From Gemmatimonadaceae bacterium (lineage in GTDB: Bacteria > Gemmatimonadota > Gemmatimonadetes > Gemmatimonadales > Gemmatimonadaceae): DNA of 64,000 bases. The DNA lies in NCBI GenBank assembly GCA_030835125.1, contig JAUQWM010000071.1, forward strand, positions 1-64,000, given 5' to 3'. The notes under the pieces are model-generated. The model was not told the origin of the DNA. It did not search any database and saw only the letters and a list, made by a program, of their open reading frames with translations. Below, piece by piece: positions 14,824-24,725 of the stretch (positions are counted from its first letter, which is position 1; each line of letters starts with the position of its first letter). The translations under genes and the position numbers were made by a program.

Positions 14824-17383
14824 AGCGCAGAGCGCAAGGCGCAAGGCGCAAAGTCATCGGCGATTTCCCGTCCTGTTCGCGCTGGCGGTCCTGGGTGCAA
14901 CCACCGTTGGCGCGCAGGCGTCGACGGCGGCCGACCCGCAGCTCGTTCGCGCGACGCCGGCGGGCAACATCGGGCGCACGATGCGCGTGGAGCAGGCCCC
15001 CGTGCTGGATGGCCGCGACGGCGACGCGGTGTGGCGCGACGCGCTCACCCTCGACGACTTCCGCCAGGCGGAACCCGCCGAGGCCGGCGAGCCTGCCTTC
15101 CCGACGGTGGCGAAGGTCGTGTACGACCAGCGGTACCTGTACGTCTTCGTGCGCGCGCACGACCCGCACCCGGACAGCATCGTCGGACGCCTGAGCCGCC
15201 GCGACATCGACACCGATTCCGACCAGGTCGGCCTGGTGATCGATGCCTATCACGACCGGCGCACGGGGGTGATGCTGGCCGTGAACCCGGTGGGAGTACG
15301 CTACGACGCCGTGGTCTTCCTGGACAACCAGTCGGATGCGGCATGGGATGGCGTGTGGGACGTCGTCACCCGGGTCGATTCCGCGGGCTGGTCGGCGGAG
15401 TTCCGCATCCCCTTCAGCCAGCTCCGCTTCAATGACCAGGCCGAGCACGTGTTCGGGTTCGGTGTCTGGCGGGACATCGCGCGGCGCAGCCAGCGGGACG
15501 CCTGGCCGCCGACCTACCGCGTCTCTCGTCAGGCGCTCATGTCGCAGATGGGCACGCTCGAGGGACTCAGTGGCATCCAGCGATCCTCGAAGCTGGAGTT
15601 GCTGCCGTTCGTGACGACGCAGAACGTCACCGAGCAGCGCGCCAGCGAGTGGGCCCATCCCCAGAAGGCGGCGATGGGCCTCGACATCAAGTACGGCATC
15701 AAGGAGAACCTGACGGTGGATGCCACGATCAACCCGGACTTCGGGCAGGTCGAGGCCGACCCGGCGGTGCTGAACCTGACCGCGTTCGAGGTGCGATTCG
15801 ACGAGCGGCGGCCGTTCTTCCAGGAAGGCGTCGGCATGTTCCGGTGCCAACCCTGCCAGGGGATCTTCTACCCGCGGCGGATCGGGCGCACGCCGCAACT
15901 GCGCGCCGCGGGGGACCCGGCGTTCACCACGATCCTGGGGGCGGGAAAGCTCACCGGGCGATTCGGCGGTGGCCTCAACCTCGGCATCATCGAGGCGGTG
16001 ACCCAGCGCGAAACCGGGGCGACGGGCAGGACGATCGAGCCGCAGACGAACTACTTCATCGGGCGGCTCTCGCGCGACCTGCGCGGCGGGAGCACGTCGA
16101 TCGGGCTCGTGACGACGGCCGTCAACCGCTCGCTGGATGACGACACGCGTCCGTTCCTCCGCAGCGGCGCCTACATGGCGGTCCTGGAGGGATATCACCG
16201 CTTCGCCGGGGACCGATACGAGTTCAGCGCCTATACCGGTCGCAACCTCGTCACCGGCTCCGAGGAAGCCATCGCCCGGACGCAGCTCAGCTCCGTGCAC
16301 CTGCACCAGCGGCCCGACGGTGACGCAAGGTTCGACTCGACGCGCACGAGCATGGCGGGTGGTGTGGTGTCGTTCTCGCTGTCAAAGATCAGCGGCATGG
16401 TGCGGTACAGTTCGTACGTGCGGATCGCCTCGACGGAGATCGAGCTGAATGACGCCGGCCTGGTCCCGCTCATCAACGATCGGTCGATCCGCAACAACAT
16501 CTCCCTGCGGTCGCTGAGGCCCGGTTCGTGGTACCGCAGCTCGTTCAGCATGATCGAGACGGAGAACCACTGGACGAGTGGCGGGATGCCGAGCGGCAAC
16601 CTGGTGCGCGCGCACACGAGCTTCAGCATGCTGAACAACTGGGGGTGGGCGCTCACGTATACGCTGCTCAACCCGACGGCGAACTACTGCACGTCGTGCG
16701 CGCGTGGCGGGCCGGCACTGCGCGTGGAGCCGACGCAGGCGTTCCAGGTGAACGTGAATGGCGACAGCCGGCGCATGGTCATCCCGCAGCTCGAGTGGGC
16801 GGTGCAGTCCGGCGACGCCGGTCGTTCCTGGGAGCGCCGGGGTTCGGTGGGCTCCGACCTCCGCCTCTCGACCCGCTTCTCGACGTCCCTGAGCGTGGGC
16901 GCGACGCGGCGCGTGGACAACCAGCAGTGGATCGGCAACTACGGACACGTGCTCAGCGACACGACGCACTACACGTTCGCGCGCCTGGCGCAGACTACGA
17001 TGAGCCTGACGGCGCGCGCGTCATTCACCGTGACGCCGATGCTCACGTTCCAGTTCTACGCGCAGCCGTTCATGTCCGCGGGTTCGTTCACCAACTGGCG
17101 CGAAATCGCGGCGGCGAGGGCGGGGCAGTATGACGACCGGTTCCAGCCGTACGGGAACGGGGCGACGCCGACCGGCTTCAACGTGAAGCAGTTCAACTCG
17201 AACGCGGTGATCCGCTGGGAGTACCGCCCGGGCTCGACCGTCTTCCTGGTCTGGCAGCAAGGCAGGGCGCAGGACAACCTGAACCGCGGGTCATTCGAAC
17301 TCGAGCGGGACTACCGCGACCTGTTCCGCGCCCATCCGATCAACACCTTCCTGATCAAGGCGACGTATTTCTTCAATCCGTAG
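14765..17383 (+). CDS. Outer-membrane CBM9/DUF5916 beta-barrel protein
   Basis: The longest frame gives 872 residues. A CBM9-like carbohydrate-binding beta-sandwich (about 70-250: APVLDGRDGDAVW, SDQVGLVIDAYHDRRTG) is followed by a DUF5916 beta-barrel ending in the aromatic terminus LIKATYFFNP. The start is uncertain. ATG 14765 and ATG 14783 overlap the preceding gene; TTG 14810 gives a basic N-region then a hydrophobic signal (FPVLFALAVLGA) ending near AQA. In every case the basic N-region is encoded by a 7-bp repeat array. The role is unknown; the family is common in exporters of proteases and glycans. It is probably co-transcribed with the M20 gene. Confidence 0.82.
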   Translation: MLSTGRMYCCRRFSHLTPRKAQSARRKAQSHRRFPVLFALAVLGATTVGAQASTAADPQLVRATPAGNIGRTMRVEQAPVLDGRDGDAVWRDALTLDDFRQAEPAEAGEPAFPTVAKVVYDQRYLYVFVRAHDPHPDSIVGRLSRRDIDTDSDQVGLVIDAYHDRRTGVMLAVNPVGVRYDAVVFLDNQSDAAWDGVWDVVTRVDSAGWSAEFRIPFSQLRFNDQAEHVFGFGVWRDIARRSQRDAWPPTYRVSRQALMSQMGTLEGLSGIQRSSKLELLPFVTTQNVTEQRASEWAHPQKAAMGLDIKYGIKENLTVDATINPDFGQVEADPAVLNLTAFEVRFDERRPFFQEGVGMFRCQPCQGIFYPRRIGRTPQLRAAGDPAFTTILGAGKLTGRFGGGLNLGIIEAVTQRETGATGRTIEPQTNYFIGRLSRDLRGGSTSIGLVTTAVNRSLDDDTRPFLRSGAYMAVLEGYHRFAGDRYEFSAYTGRNLVTGSEEAIARTQLSSVHLHQRPDGDARFDSTRTSMAGGVVSFSLSKISGMVRYSSYVRIASTEIELNDAGLVPLINDRSIRNNISLRSLRPGSWYRSSFSMIETENHWTSGGMPSGNLVRAHTSFSMLNNWGWALTYTLLNPTANYCTSCARGGPALRVEPTQAFQVNVNGDSRRMVIPQLEWAVQSGDAGRSWERRGSVGSDLRLSTRFSTSLSVGATRRVDNQQWIGNYGHVLSDTTHYTFARLAQTTMSLTARASFTVTPMLTFQFYAQPFMSAGSFTNWREIAAARAGQYDDRFQPYGNGATPTGFNVKQFNSNAVIRWEYRPGSTVFLVWQQGRAQDNLNRGSFELERDYRDLFRAHPINTFLIKATYFFNP
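14824..14853. repeat. Heptad array A (AGCGCAR/GGCGCAA)
   Basis: Four units of 7 bp (AGCGCAG, AGCGCAA, GGCGCAA, GGCGCAA) start immediately after the TAA of the M20 gene (14821-14823). They are also in frame with the possible N-terminus of the DUF5916 gene. Confidence 0.75.
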
Positions 17384-17391
17384 ATTGAAGG

Positions 17392-17445
17392 GACGGGCGA
17401 CGGGCGACGATGTGCCGAGTCACGAATCACGAATCACGAGTCACG
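17392..17445. repeat. Heptad array B (GACGGGC and ARTCACG)
   Basis: GACGGGC twice, then AGTCACG, AATCACG, AATCACG, AGTCACG, all with period 7. The array begins nine bases after the DUF5916 stop. The ARTCACG part supplies the last codons and the TGA of the convergent amidase gene (stop at 17434-17436). Confidence 0.75.
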
Positions 17446-18927
17446 GGGTTTCTTCTCCCGCCATGGCGCCGCCAGCTCCAGTTCCGCGGCGAGCCTGAAC
17501 AACGTCGCCTCATCCGCATAACGACCGGTGAAGTGCACACCGATCGGCAGTCCCTCGGCGTTCCACGACAACGGCACGGACATCGCCGGCTGGCCCGTGG
17601 CATTGGCCACCGGGGTGAAGGCCATCCACTCGAAGACGGTCGACGCGGCGCGTTCCAGCGCGTGCATCGCCTTCAGCACGGCCGACGCGCGCAACGCGCC
17701 GAGCACCGCCATGGCCGCCTTCTCGCCGGCCGGCGGCTGGAGCGCACCGTGGGGAAACGGCGGCCCGGCCAGGACCGGACACATGTGGACGTCGTACCGC
17801 CCGAAGAACTCGCCGATGCGGCGTGACGCGCGCTGCAGGTACCGGACGGCGTTCGAGTAGTCGGGCGCCGAGATCGAGCGACCGATCAGCGCCAGCGCCC
17901 AGGTAGCGACTTCGACGTTGGACCGGGAGGCGCGCCGCCCGAGCATCGCCGCGGCGTCGTCGAGTTCCGCGGCGAGTTCACAGGCGACCACGGTCAGGAA
18001 GGCCTCGTTGAACGCCTCGCGGTCCAGGGCGGGCGAGTCCTCGACCACGTCATGTCCCAGCGACTCGAGCAGCGTCGCCGCATCCTTCACCGCGCGGACA
18101 CAGTCGGGGTGCACCGTGTGGCCGAGCATCGACCCGGTCGTGAAGGCGATCCTCAGTCGTCCGGGCGGGGTCTTCACCTCCTCGATGAACGGCCTTGCCG
18201 GCGGTGGCGCGAAGTACGGCGCCCCGACATCGGGCCCCGCGAGGGCGTCGAGCATCGCCGCGCTGTCACGCACCGAGCGGGTGATCACGTGCTCGACCAC
18301 CGCGCCGCGCCACAGCTCGCCCTCCACCGGGCCGGTCGGCGTCCGTCCGCGCGTCGGTTTCAACCCGAACAGTCCGCAGCAGGACGCGGGAATGCGGATG
18401 GACCCGCCGCCGTCGCCACCGCCGGCCATGGGAACCATGCCGCTCGCCACCGCCGCCGCCGAGCCGCCTGACGAGCCACCGGTGGTGCGCTCCGGGTTCC
18501 ACGGGTTGCGACAGGTGCCAAGCAGGTCGGACTCGGTGAACGGCACGAGCCCGAACTCCGGGGTGTTGGTCTTGCCGACGATGACCAGGCCCGCGCGCCG
18601 GTACCGCTTCGCTGTCTCGCTGTCCATCGGCGCGACCCATCCCTGGAAGAGCCGGCTGCCGGAGGTCAGCGGTTCGCCCTCGCACCACGTGAGCAGGTCC
18701 TTCACCAGGAAGGGAACGCCCCGGAACGGGCCGTCGGGAAGGTCCCCGTCGGCTTCGCGCAGGGCGCGGTCGTACATGCGGTGGACGACGGCGTTCAGCG
18801 CCGGGTTGCGCGCCTCGATGCGTGCGATCGATGCCTCGACGGCCTCGCGCGGCGAGACGTCGCCCTGCCGGATGAGCGCGGCCAGGCCGAGCGCATCGAG
18901 CGAACCGAATTCGGGAAAGGTGGACAC
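17434..18927 (-). CDS. Amidase-signature family hydrolase
   Basis: A 497-residue cytoplasmic amidase. The Ser-cisSer-Lys triad is in place: Lys76 (VPFLVKDLL), Ser152 (GGSSGGSAAAVASG) and Ser176 (GGGDGGGSIRIPAS). Spacing matches GatA and 6-aminohexanoate-dimer hydrolases. It is a stand-alone amidase rather than part of a GatCAB operon, since no gatC or gatB is adjacent. It likely hydrolyses amides or small peptides, fitting the neighbouring M20 and D-aminoacylase genes. The last residues (RDS) and stop lie inside heptad array B. It is divergent from the next amidohydrolase. Confidence 0.87.
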   Translation of the reverse strand: MSTFPEFGSLDALGLAALIRQGDVSPREAVEASIARIEARNPALNAVVHRMYDRALREADGDLPDGPFRGVPFLVKDLLTWCEGEPLTSGSRLFQGWVAPMDSETAKRYRRAGLVIVGKTNTPEFGLVPFTESDLLGTCRNPWNPERTTGGSSGGSAAAVASGMVPMAGGGDGGGSIRIPASCCGLFGLKPTRGRTPTGPVEGELWRGAVVEHVITRSVRDSAAMLDALAGPDVGAPYFAPPPARPFIEEVKTPPGRLRIAFTTGSMLGHTVHPDCVRAVKDAATLLESLGHDVVEDSPALDREAFNEAFLTVVACELAAELDDAAAMLGRRASRSNVEVATWALALIGRSISAPDYSNAVRYLQRASRRIGEFFGRYDVHMCPVLAGPPFPHGALQPPAGEKAAMAVLGALRASAVLKAMHALERAASTVFEWMAFTPVANATGQPAMSVPLSWNAEGLPIGVHFTGRYADEATLFRLAAELELAAPWREKKPRDS

Positions 18928-18992
18928 GGCGCGGTGTGATTGAGGGGCCGCGGGGACTGGCCGAATCGTCCGCGACGAGCCAACAATAGAGC

Positions 18993-20573
18993 ATGAATCG
19001 ACTGCTCACGACAGGCGTGTTCTCCCTGATGATCGCCGTCCATGCCCCGGCCCAGGCGCCGACGTATGACCTGCTGATCGCCGGGGGGATGGTGGTGGAT
19101 GGCACGGGCAGCCCCGCATTCCGGGCCGACGTGGCGATCGCCGGGGGGCGGATCGCGGCGGTTTCCCGGACGCCCATTCCGGCGTCGGCGGCCCGGCGGC
19201 GGATCAACGCATCGGGCCTGATCGTCGCACCGGGCTTCATCGACCTCCACGCCCACCTCGAGCCGATCCTCACCATGCCCGACGCGGAGTCGCACGTCCG
19301 GCAGGGCGTGACCCTGGCGTTAGGCGGAGCCGATGGCGGCGGGGCGAGCCCCATGGGGGCGTACCTGGCCCGCGTGGAGCAGGTGAAGCTCGGGATGAAC
19401 GTGGCCTTCCTCACCGGGCACAACACGATCCGCCGCGCCGTGATGGGCACCGCCAACCGCGCACCGACGCCTGACGAGCTGCAGCGCATGCGGGCGATGG
19501 TCGCGCAGGCGATGGGCGAGGGCGCCTTCGGGCTCAGCACGGGACTCCGCTATGTCCCCGGATTCTACTCACACGTCGACGAGGTAGTCGCGCTGTCGCA
19601 GATCGCGGCCGACTCGGGCGGGATCTACACCTCGCACCTGCGCGAGGAGGGCGTGCACCTCCTGGAGGGCGTGGCAGAGGCGCTCGAGATCGGGCGGCGG
19701 GCGCGGATCCCCGTGGTGCTCACTCACCACAAGGCCGTCGGCCGCCAGATGTGGGGAAAGAGCGTGGTCACGCTCGCCATGGTCGACTCGGCGCGTCGCG
19801 CCGGGACCGATGTCATGATCGACCAGTATCCGTACGCGGCAAGCCACACGGGACTCGACATCCTCGTGCCGCCCTGGGCGCTCGCCGGCGGCGACTCGGC
19901 GCTGCGGCGTCGCCTCGGCGATCCGGTGCTCAACGACAGCATCGAGGCCGGCATCGTCGACAACCTGCTCAACGATCGGGGCGGCGGCGACCTGAAGCGC
20001 GTCCAGTTCTCGCGCGTGGGCTGGGACTCCACGCTCAACGGGAAGACGCTGCACGACCTGCTGGTCCGGCTGAACATCGATCCCACGATCGAGAACGCGC
20101 CGCCGGTGATCCTCGACGCCGTGCTCAGGGGCGGCGCGTCAACGATCTACCACGTCCTGGACGAACAGGACGTCAGGCGGATCATGGCGCACCCGCAGAC
20201 GATGATTGCCAGCGATGGCCGGTTGAACCGGCTCGGCGACGCGGTGCCGCACCCGCGCGCGTACGGCACGTTCCCGCGCGTGCTGGGGAAGTACGTGCGC
20301 GAGGACAAGGTGCTGACGCTCGAGCAGGCCGTGCGGAAGATGACGTCGATGCCGGCGACGCGGCTTGGCCTTACCGATCGCGGCTGCCTGCGCGAAGGAT
20401 GCGCGGCCGACGTGACGATCTTCAGCGCGCAGCAGGTGAGGGACGTCGGCACGTACGCCGACCCGCATCACTATCCCGAGGGCATTCCCTGGGTGATCGT
20501 GAACGGCGTGCCGGTGGTGGACAACGGCGCATTCACGACGGCACGGCCGGGGAAGGTGCTCCGGCGAAAATAG
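18993..20573 (+). CDS. Secreted D-aminoacylase-like (N-acyl-D-amino-acid deacylase) amidohydrolase
   Basis: A 526-residue protein with a short signal peptide (MNRLLTTGVFSLMIAVHAPA). The amidohydrolase barrel shows DLHAH (His86, His88), YTSHLREEG, VLTHHKAVG and the conserved Asp in MIASDGRLN. Characterised D-aminoacylases have a metal-ligand Cys in a GNCG-type loop after strand 2; the matching position here is GGADGGG (Asp114). That puts it in a subgroup whose substrate may differ (dipeptides, N-acyl or N-carbamoyl compounds). A second paralogue with the same swap lies at 23064. Confidence 0.82.
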   Translation: MNRLLTTGVFSLMIAVHAPAQAPTYDLLIAGGMVVDGTGSPAFRADVAIAGGRIAAVSRTPIPASAARRRINASGLIVAPGFIDLHAHLEPILTMPDAESHVRQGVTLALGGADGGGASPMGAYLARVEQVKLGMNVAFLTGHNTIRRAVMGTANRAPTPDELQRMRAMVAQAMGEGAFGLSTGLRYVPGFYSHVDEVVALSQIAADSGGIYTSHLREEGVHLLEGVAEALEIGRRARIPVVLTHHKAVGRQMWGKSVVTLAMVDSARRAGTDVMIDQYPYAASHTGLDILVPPWALAGGDSALRRRLGDPVLNDSIEAGIVDNLLNDRGGGDLKRVQFSRVGWDSTLNGKTLHDLLVRLNIDPTIENAPPVILDAVLRGGASTIYHVLDEQDVRRIMAHPQTMIASDGRLNRLGDAVPHPRAYGTFPRVLGKYVREDKVLTLEQAVRKMTSMPATRLGLTDRGCLREGCAADVTIFSAQQVRDVGTYADPHHYPEGIPWVIVNGVPVVDNGAFTTARPGKVLRRK

Positions 20574-20591
20574 AGACGGGAGACGGGAGAC
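20573..20591. repeat. Heptad array C (GAGACGG)
   Basis: GAGACGG twice plus a partial third unit. The first G is the last base of the TAG that ends the D-aminoacylase-like gene. Confidence 0.6.
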
Positions 20592-20618
20592 TACTCTGGG
20601 GCGACCCGCGCGCGCTCC

Positions 20619-21623
20619 TCAGCGACTGACGTTCGTCGTGTAGGCGATGCCGTCCGGGGTCGGGCCGGCGGGGATGTGGCCGACCACCGTCCGGGTACGC
20701 ATGTCGATCACGACCACCTGCGATTGCGTGCTCAGCGACTCGAACAGGTAGCGCCCGTCGGGCGTCATGATCACGCCCTGCGGCCCCGCGCCGGCGAGCT
20801 TGATGCGCGACAACTCGCGTCGCGACGAGCGGTCGAGGAAGCGAACCTCCTCGTTGCGAAGGTCGGGAAGCACCACCGTCGCAAGGTCCGGCGTGAACAG
20901 CACGCGATACGGCCACGACACTCCCTCGGCTGCGGTCGTCACGGTGCCGGTGACAGGGTCTACCACGCTCACCTTGCCCGTCTGGTTGCTGCCGACCCAG
21001 ACCTCGCGCCCATCCGGCGTCACGTTGATGGCTTCGGGTTGTGCCGGGACGTCGATGCTGCGCAGGTATTCTCCTGTCGTGACGTCGAGTTCGGAGACGG
21101 TGTTGCTGCCGATGTCGCCGGTCCAGGCGCGGCGTCCGTCGCGCGTGACGCCTACCATGTGCGACCCGTTGTGGCGCGTGGGAATCGCCTTGCGGATCTC
21201 GCCCGATGGAACGGCCACGATGACGACGTTCTGGGTCGCCTCGGAGGTCACGGCCACGAGCGAATCGCCGGGCAGGTAGACGATGCCGTGCGGTCGGCGG
21301 TACTGGCCAAGGTCGATCGTGCGCACGACGCGCCGGGCGGGGACGTCGATCACCGTGAGCGAGCTGCCAGGCGCGGGACCCGTCCCATAGTCGGTGACGA
21401 CCGCGATGCGGCCGTTCGCGGACAGCACGATCTCGTGTGGGCCGTTGCCGGTCGGGAGCGTCGCCAGCGCGCGACCGCTGGCCACGTCGATGATGGTCGC
21501 GTTGGCGGTGGACTTGTTGGTGACGATGAGGGTGCCCGTCAGGCCGGCAACCTGCGCTTCAGAAATCGACGCCGCGGCGAGGAAGCCGGCGATGGAGACC
21601 AGTCGAGTCGGGCGGGTGATCAT
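20619..21623 (-). CDS. Secreted YncE/YVTN-type beta-propeller protein
   Basis: A 334-residue protein with a signal peptide (SIAGFLAAASISEAQ), then seven YVTN/YncE-type repeats with strands such as GTLIVTNKSTANATIIDV, GNGPHEIVLSANG, RPHGIVYLPGD, AQPEAINVTPDG and GPQGVIMTPDGRYLF. Family members are periplasmic binding propellers, some binding DNA or quinoprotein cofactors; the function here is unknown. It is convergent with the amidohydrolase gene and divergent from the M20 peptidase gene. Confidence 0.82.
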   Translation of the reverse strand: MITRPTRLVSIAGFLAAASISEAQVAGLTGTLIVTNKSTANATIIDVASGRALATLPTGNGPHEIVLSANGRIAVVTDYGTGPAPGSSLTVIDVPARRVVRTIDLGQYRRPHGIVYLPGDSLVAVTSEATQNVVIVAVPSGEIRKAIPTRHNGSHMVGVTRDGRRAWTGDIGSNTVSELDVTTGEYLRSIDVPAQPEAINVTPDGREVWVGSNQTGKVSVVDPVTGTVTTAAEGVSWPYRVLFTPDLATVVLPDLRNEEVRFLDRSSRRELSRIKLAGAGPQGVIMTPDGRYLFESLSTQSQVVVIDMRTRTVVGHIPAGPTPDGIAYTTNVSR

Positions 21624-21747
21624 GGCTGTGGGAAGAGGGTCGCCGCGGAGTGTGCGAGGCCAGCATGCCTGCGCGCAAGCGTGGCGGGATGGGCCGTGCT
21701 GTCCCGGGTGGTGGGGCGTAGATTACCCGACATTCCCGGAGACGCAC

Positions 21748-23067
21748 ATGAACCTGCCTGAATTCCGCCTCGCGACCTTCGTCGTCCTGCTCGCGATCCC
21801 GGCCGCCGGGAGTGCCCAGGGCCTGACGGCCGCCGAACGGCGCATCGTGGCGAGCGTGGACGCAGGGTCGGCCGCCGGCATTGCCCTGCTCGAGCGCATC
21901 GTCAACATCAACAGCGGGACGCACAACTTCCCCGGCGTGCGCGCGGTCGCCGACGCGCTGGCGCCCGGGTTCCAGCGGCTCGGCTTCACGACGCGATGGG
22001 CCGACGGCGCGAGCTGGAATCGCGCCGGGCACCTGGTCGCCGAGTGGAAGGGAAACGGCACGGGGCGGAAGCTGCTGCTCATCGGTCATCTCGACACCGT
22101 CTTCGAGAAGGATTCGCCGTTCCAGCGTTTCGAGCGCGTGCCGGGCGATTCGGCGCGCGGGCCGGGCATCGCCGACATGAAGGGCGGGAACGTGGTCATG
22201 CTCATGGCGCTCGCGGCGTTGAAGGATGCCGGCCTGCTCGACCAGCTCCAGGTCACGGCCGTGTTCACGGGGGACGAGGAAGACAGCGGTCGCCCGATCG
22301 AGAAGACACGCCACGACCTCACCGCAGCCGCCGACTGGGCGGACGTCGCGTTAGGCTTCGAGAACGGGCCCGAGGCGCCGCACGTGGCGGTGATCGCGCG
22401 CCGCGGCTCGACCACGTGGTGGCTGCGCACGTCGGGGACGCCGTCGCATTCGTCGCAGGTGTTCCGGCCGGAAGTGGGCAGCGGCGCGATCTACGAGATG
22501 GCCCGGATCCTCGCCGCGTTCCATGACTCGCTCTCCAACGACCCACCGCTCACGTTCAACCCCGGCGTGATGGTCGGCGGGACGACCGTGTCGTTCGACG
22601 CCGTCGAGAACCGCGGCACCGCGTTCGGCAAGACCAACGTGGTGGCCGAAAGCGCGTACGTGGCCGGCGACCTGCGCGCGCTGACGCCGGAGCAACTGGC
22701 ACGCGCCAAGGCTACGATGCAGCGCCTGGTGGCGCGTCACTATCCGCGCACGAACGCGGTGCTCACGATTGACGACGGGTATCCGCCCTTCGCACCGACC
22801 GACGGGAACCGCCGGCTGCTCTCGCTGCTCGACCAGGGCAGCCGCGACGCCGGTCTGCCGGCGGTGGGGCCGGTGGATCCGGCCCGCGCCGGCGCGGCGG
22901 ATATCTCCTTCGTGGCGGGCCGCGTCGAGGCGGCGCTCGACGGGCTGGGCCTCAAGGGCCGCGCCGACCATACGGTCAACGAGACCGCGGACCTGACCAT
23001 GCTTGCCGTCCAGGCCAAGCGCGCGGCCATCCTGATGGCGAGGCTGGCCGCGGGGAGGGAGAAGTGA
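21748..23067 (+). CDS. Secreted M20-family metallopeptidase (glutamate carboxypeptidase type)
   Basis: Start at the ATG at 21748, with GGAG about seven bases upstream and a signal peptide (LATFVVLLAIPAAGSAQG). The product has 439 residues. Zinc-site motifs are IGHLDTVF, GPGIADMKGG, FTGDEEDSG, FENG and the C-terminal KGRADHTVNE. The dimerisation domain carries GTPSHSSQV. It resembles carboxypeptidase G2/PepV-like enzymes that release C-terminal Glu or hydrolyse dipeptides. The next gene starts within its stop (GTGA), so the two are translationally coupled. Confidence 0.87.
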   Translation: MNLPEFRLATFVVLLAIPAAGSAQGLTAAERRIVASVDAGSAAGIALLERIVNINSGTHNFPGVRAVADALAPGFQRLGFTTRWADGASWNRAGHLVAEWKGNGTGRKLLLIGHLDTVFEKDSPFQRFERVPGDSARGPGIADMKGGNVVMLMALAALKDAGLLDQLQVTAVFTGDEEDSGRPIEKTRHDLTAAADWADVALGFENGPEAPHVAVIARRGSTTWWLRTSGTPSHSSQVFRPEVGSGAIYEMARILAAFHDSLSNDPPLTFNPGVMVGGTTVSFDAVENRGTAFGKTNVVAESAYVAGDLRALTPEQLARAKATMQRLVARHYPRTNAVLTIDDGYPPFAPTDGNRRLLSLLDQGSRDAGLPAVGPVDPARAGAADISFVAGRVEAALDGLGLKGRADHTVNETADLTMLAVQAKRAAILMARLAAGREK

Positions 23068-24725
23068 ACGGAGATCGTCGCGACTTCGTCGTTGCCGGGA
23101 CGGGCTCGCTCCTGGCACTGGCCGGAGTCCCGGCCATCGTCAGGCAGCAGGGCGCCGCGGACCTCATCGTACGGGGCGGAACGGTGTTCGACGGCACGGG
23201 TGCCGGCGGAGTCGAGGCCGACGTGGCCATCGCCGGCGGGAAGATCGTGCAGGTGGCCCGTCGCATCGCCGGGCGGGGCACCGAGGAGATCGATGCTCGT
23301 GGCATGGCGGTCGCGCCGGGATTCGTGGACCTCCACTCGCATGGAGACGGGGGCCTGCAGGATGATCCGCGCGGCGAATCGCTGATCCGGCAGGGCATCA
23401 CGACAATTGTCGCCGGGCAGGACGGAAGTTCGAGGGGAACCGGCATGGCGGAGGCCGCAGGCCAGAGGCCTGTGGAAGGCGCTCGAGATGTCTCGTTCGC
23501 CGGGTTCCTGGAGTCGATCGACGGCCTGGGGCCGGCGGTGAACGTTGCGTCGATGGTAGGGCTCGGCACGGTGCGGGGACGGGTGGTCGGCCCGGATGAT
23601 CGGCCGGCGACGCCTGACGAGTTGCGCACAATGGTAACGATGGTCGAGGCGGCGCTCGCTCAAGGCGCCTGTGGCGCCTCGTCGGGATTGGAGTACACCC
23701 CCGGTGCATTCGCCTCGACCGAGGAACTCATCGCGCTCTGCCGCCCGCTCGCGGCGCGCGGGCTTCCCTATGCCACGCACATGCGCAACGAGGATGACCG
23801 CCTGCTCGAGTCGATCGACGAGTCGATCGCGGTGGCGCGGGGCGCGCGGTGTCCCCTGCAGATCTCGCACCTCAAGACCCAGGGGCCGCGCAACTGGTCG
23901 AAGCTGGACACGGTCTTCGCGCGGGTCGACGCCGCCGCGCGCGCGGGCCTCGACGTCATGTTCGATCGCTATCCCTACATTGCCTACGCCACCGGACTCA
24001 CCAACCTGTTCCCGGTCTGGAGCCGCGATGGCGGCACCGACGCCTTCCTTGCCCGCCTCGCCGCACCGGACGCCGCCGCCAGGATCAGGACCGAGACGCT
24101 GGCCAAGGTCGAGTTGATCGGTGGATGGGAGAACGTCCATATCTCGTCGGTCCGCGCCCCCGAGGATCGAGCCGCCGAAGGCAAGCGACTCGGCGCCTAT
24201 GCGAAAAGCATCGGCGCGGATCCCTATGCGCTCACCGTCGACATGCTCAACCGCAATCGCGGCAGCATCGGGATGGTCGGGTTCGCGATGAGTGAGGAGA
24301 ATCTCGACCGCATCCTCGCGCATCCGCGCGGCATGGTCGCCAGCGATGGGGGTGCGTTCGCCATCGAGGGGCCGACGCGTCGAGGAAGTCCGCATCCGCG
24401 CGGCCTGGGCACGTTCCCCCGCGTCCTCGGCCGGTACGTGCGCGAGCGGAAGGCATTGTCGCTGGAGCAGGCCCTCCACAAGATGACCAGCCTGCCGGCG
24501 TCGCGGATCCGGCTCCGGGATCGCGGTCGCCTTGCCGCGGGCCTCGCGGCCGACGTCGTGGTCTTCGACCCCGCCACGGTCGCCGACCGGGCGACGTTCG
24601 AGGAGCCGTTCCAGTATCCGGTCGGGATGAAGGCGGTCGTGGTCAACGGCGTCGTTGCCCTGCGCGACGATCGGCGCAGCACCACGATGACGGGGCGCGC
24701 GGTCCGGCCCGCCGCGTCCGGGTGA
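23064..24725 (+). CDS. Tat-signal D-aminoacylase-like amidohydrolase
   Basis: A 553-residue product coupled to the M20 peptidase by a four-base overlap. The N-terminus (GDRRDFVVAGTGSLLALAG) is a twin-arginine signal. The barrel motifs are DLHSHGD (His91, His93), ATHMRNEDD, QISHLKTQGP and VASDGGAF. As in the 18993 gene, the loop that holds Cys in classical D-aminoacylase reads AGQDGSS (Asp120). It most likely cleaves an acyl or peptidyl group from a D- or modified amino acid delivered by the coupled peptidase (inference). Confidence 0.82.
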   Translation: MNGDRRDFVVAGTGSLLALAGVPAIVRQQGAADLIVRGGTVFDGTGAGGVEADVAIAGGKIVQVARRIAGRGTEEIDARGMAVAPGFVDLHSHGDGGLQDDPRGESLIRQGITTIVAGQDGSSRGTGMAEAAGQRPVEGARDVSFAGFLESIDGLGPAVNVASMVGLGTVRGRVVGPDDRPATPDELRTMVTMVEAALAQGACGASSGLEYTPGAFASTEELIALCRPLAARGLPYATHMRNEDDRLLESIDESIAVARGARCPLQISHLKTQGPRNWSKLDTVFARVDAAARAGLDVMFDRYPYIAYATGLTNLFPVWSRDGGTDAFLARLAAPDAAARIRTETLAKVELIGGWENVHISSVRAPEDRAAEGKRLGAYAKSIGADPYALTVDMLNRNRGSIGMVGFAMSEENLDRILAHPRGMVASDGGAFAIEGPTRRGSPHPRGLGTFPRVLGRYVRERKALSLEQALHKMTSLPASRIRLRDRGRLAAGLAADVVVFDPATVADRATFEEPFQYPVGMKAVVVNGVVALRDDRRSTTMTGRAVRPAASG

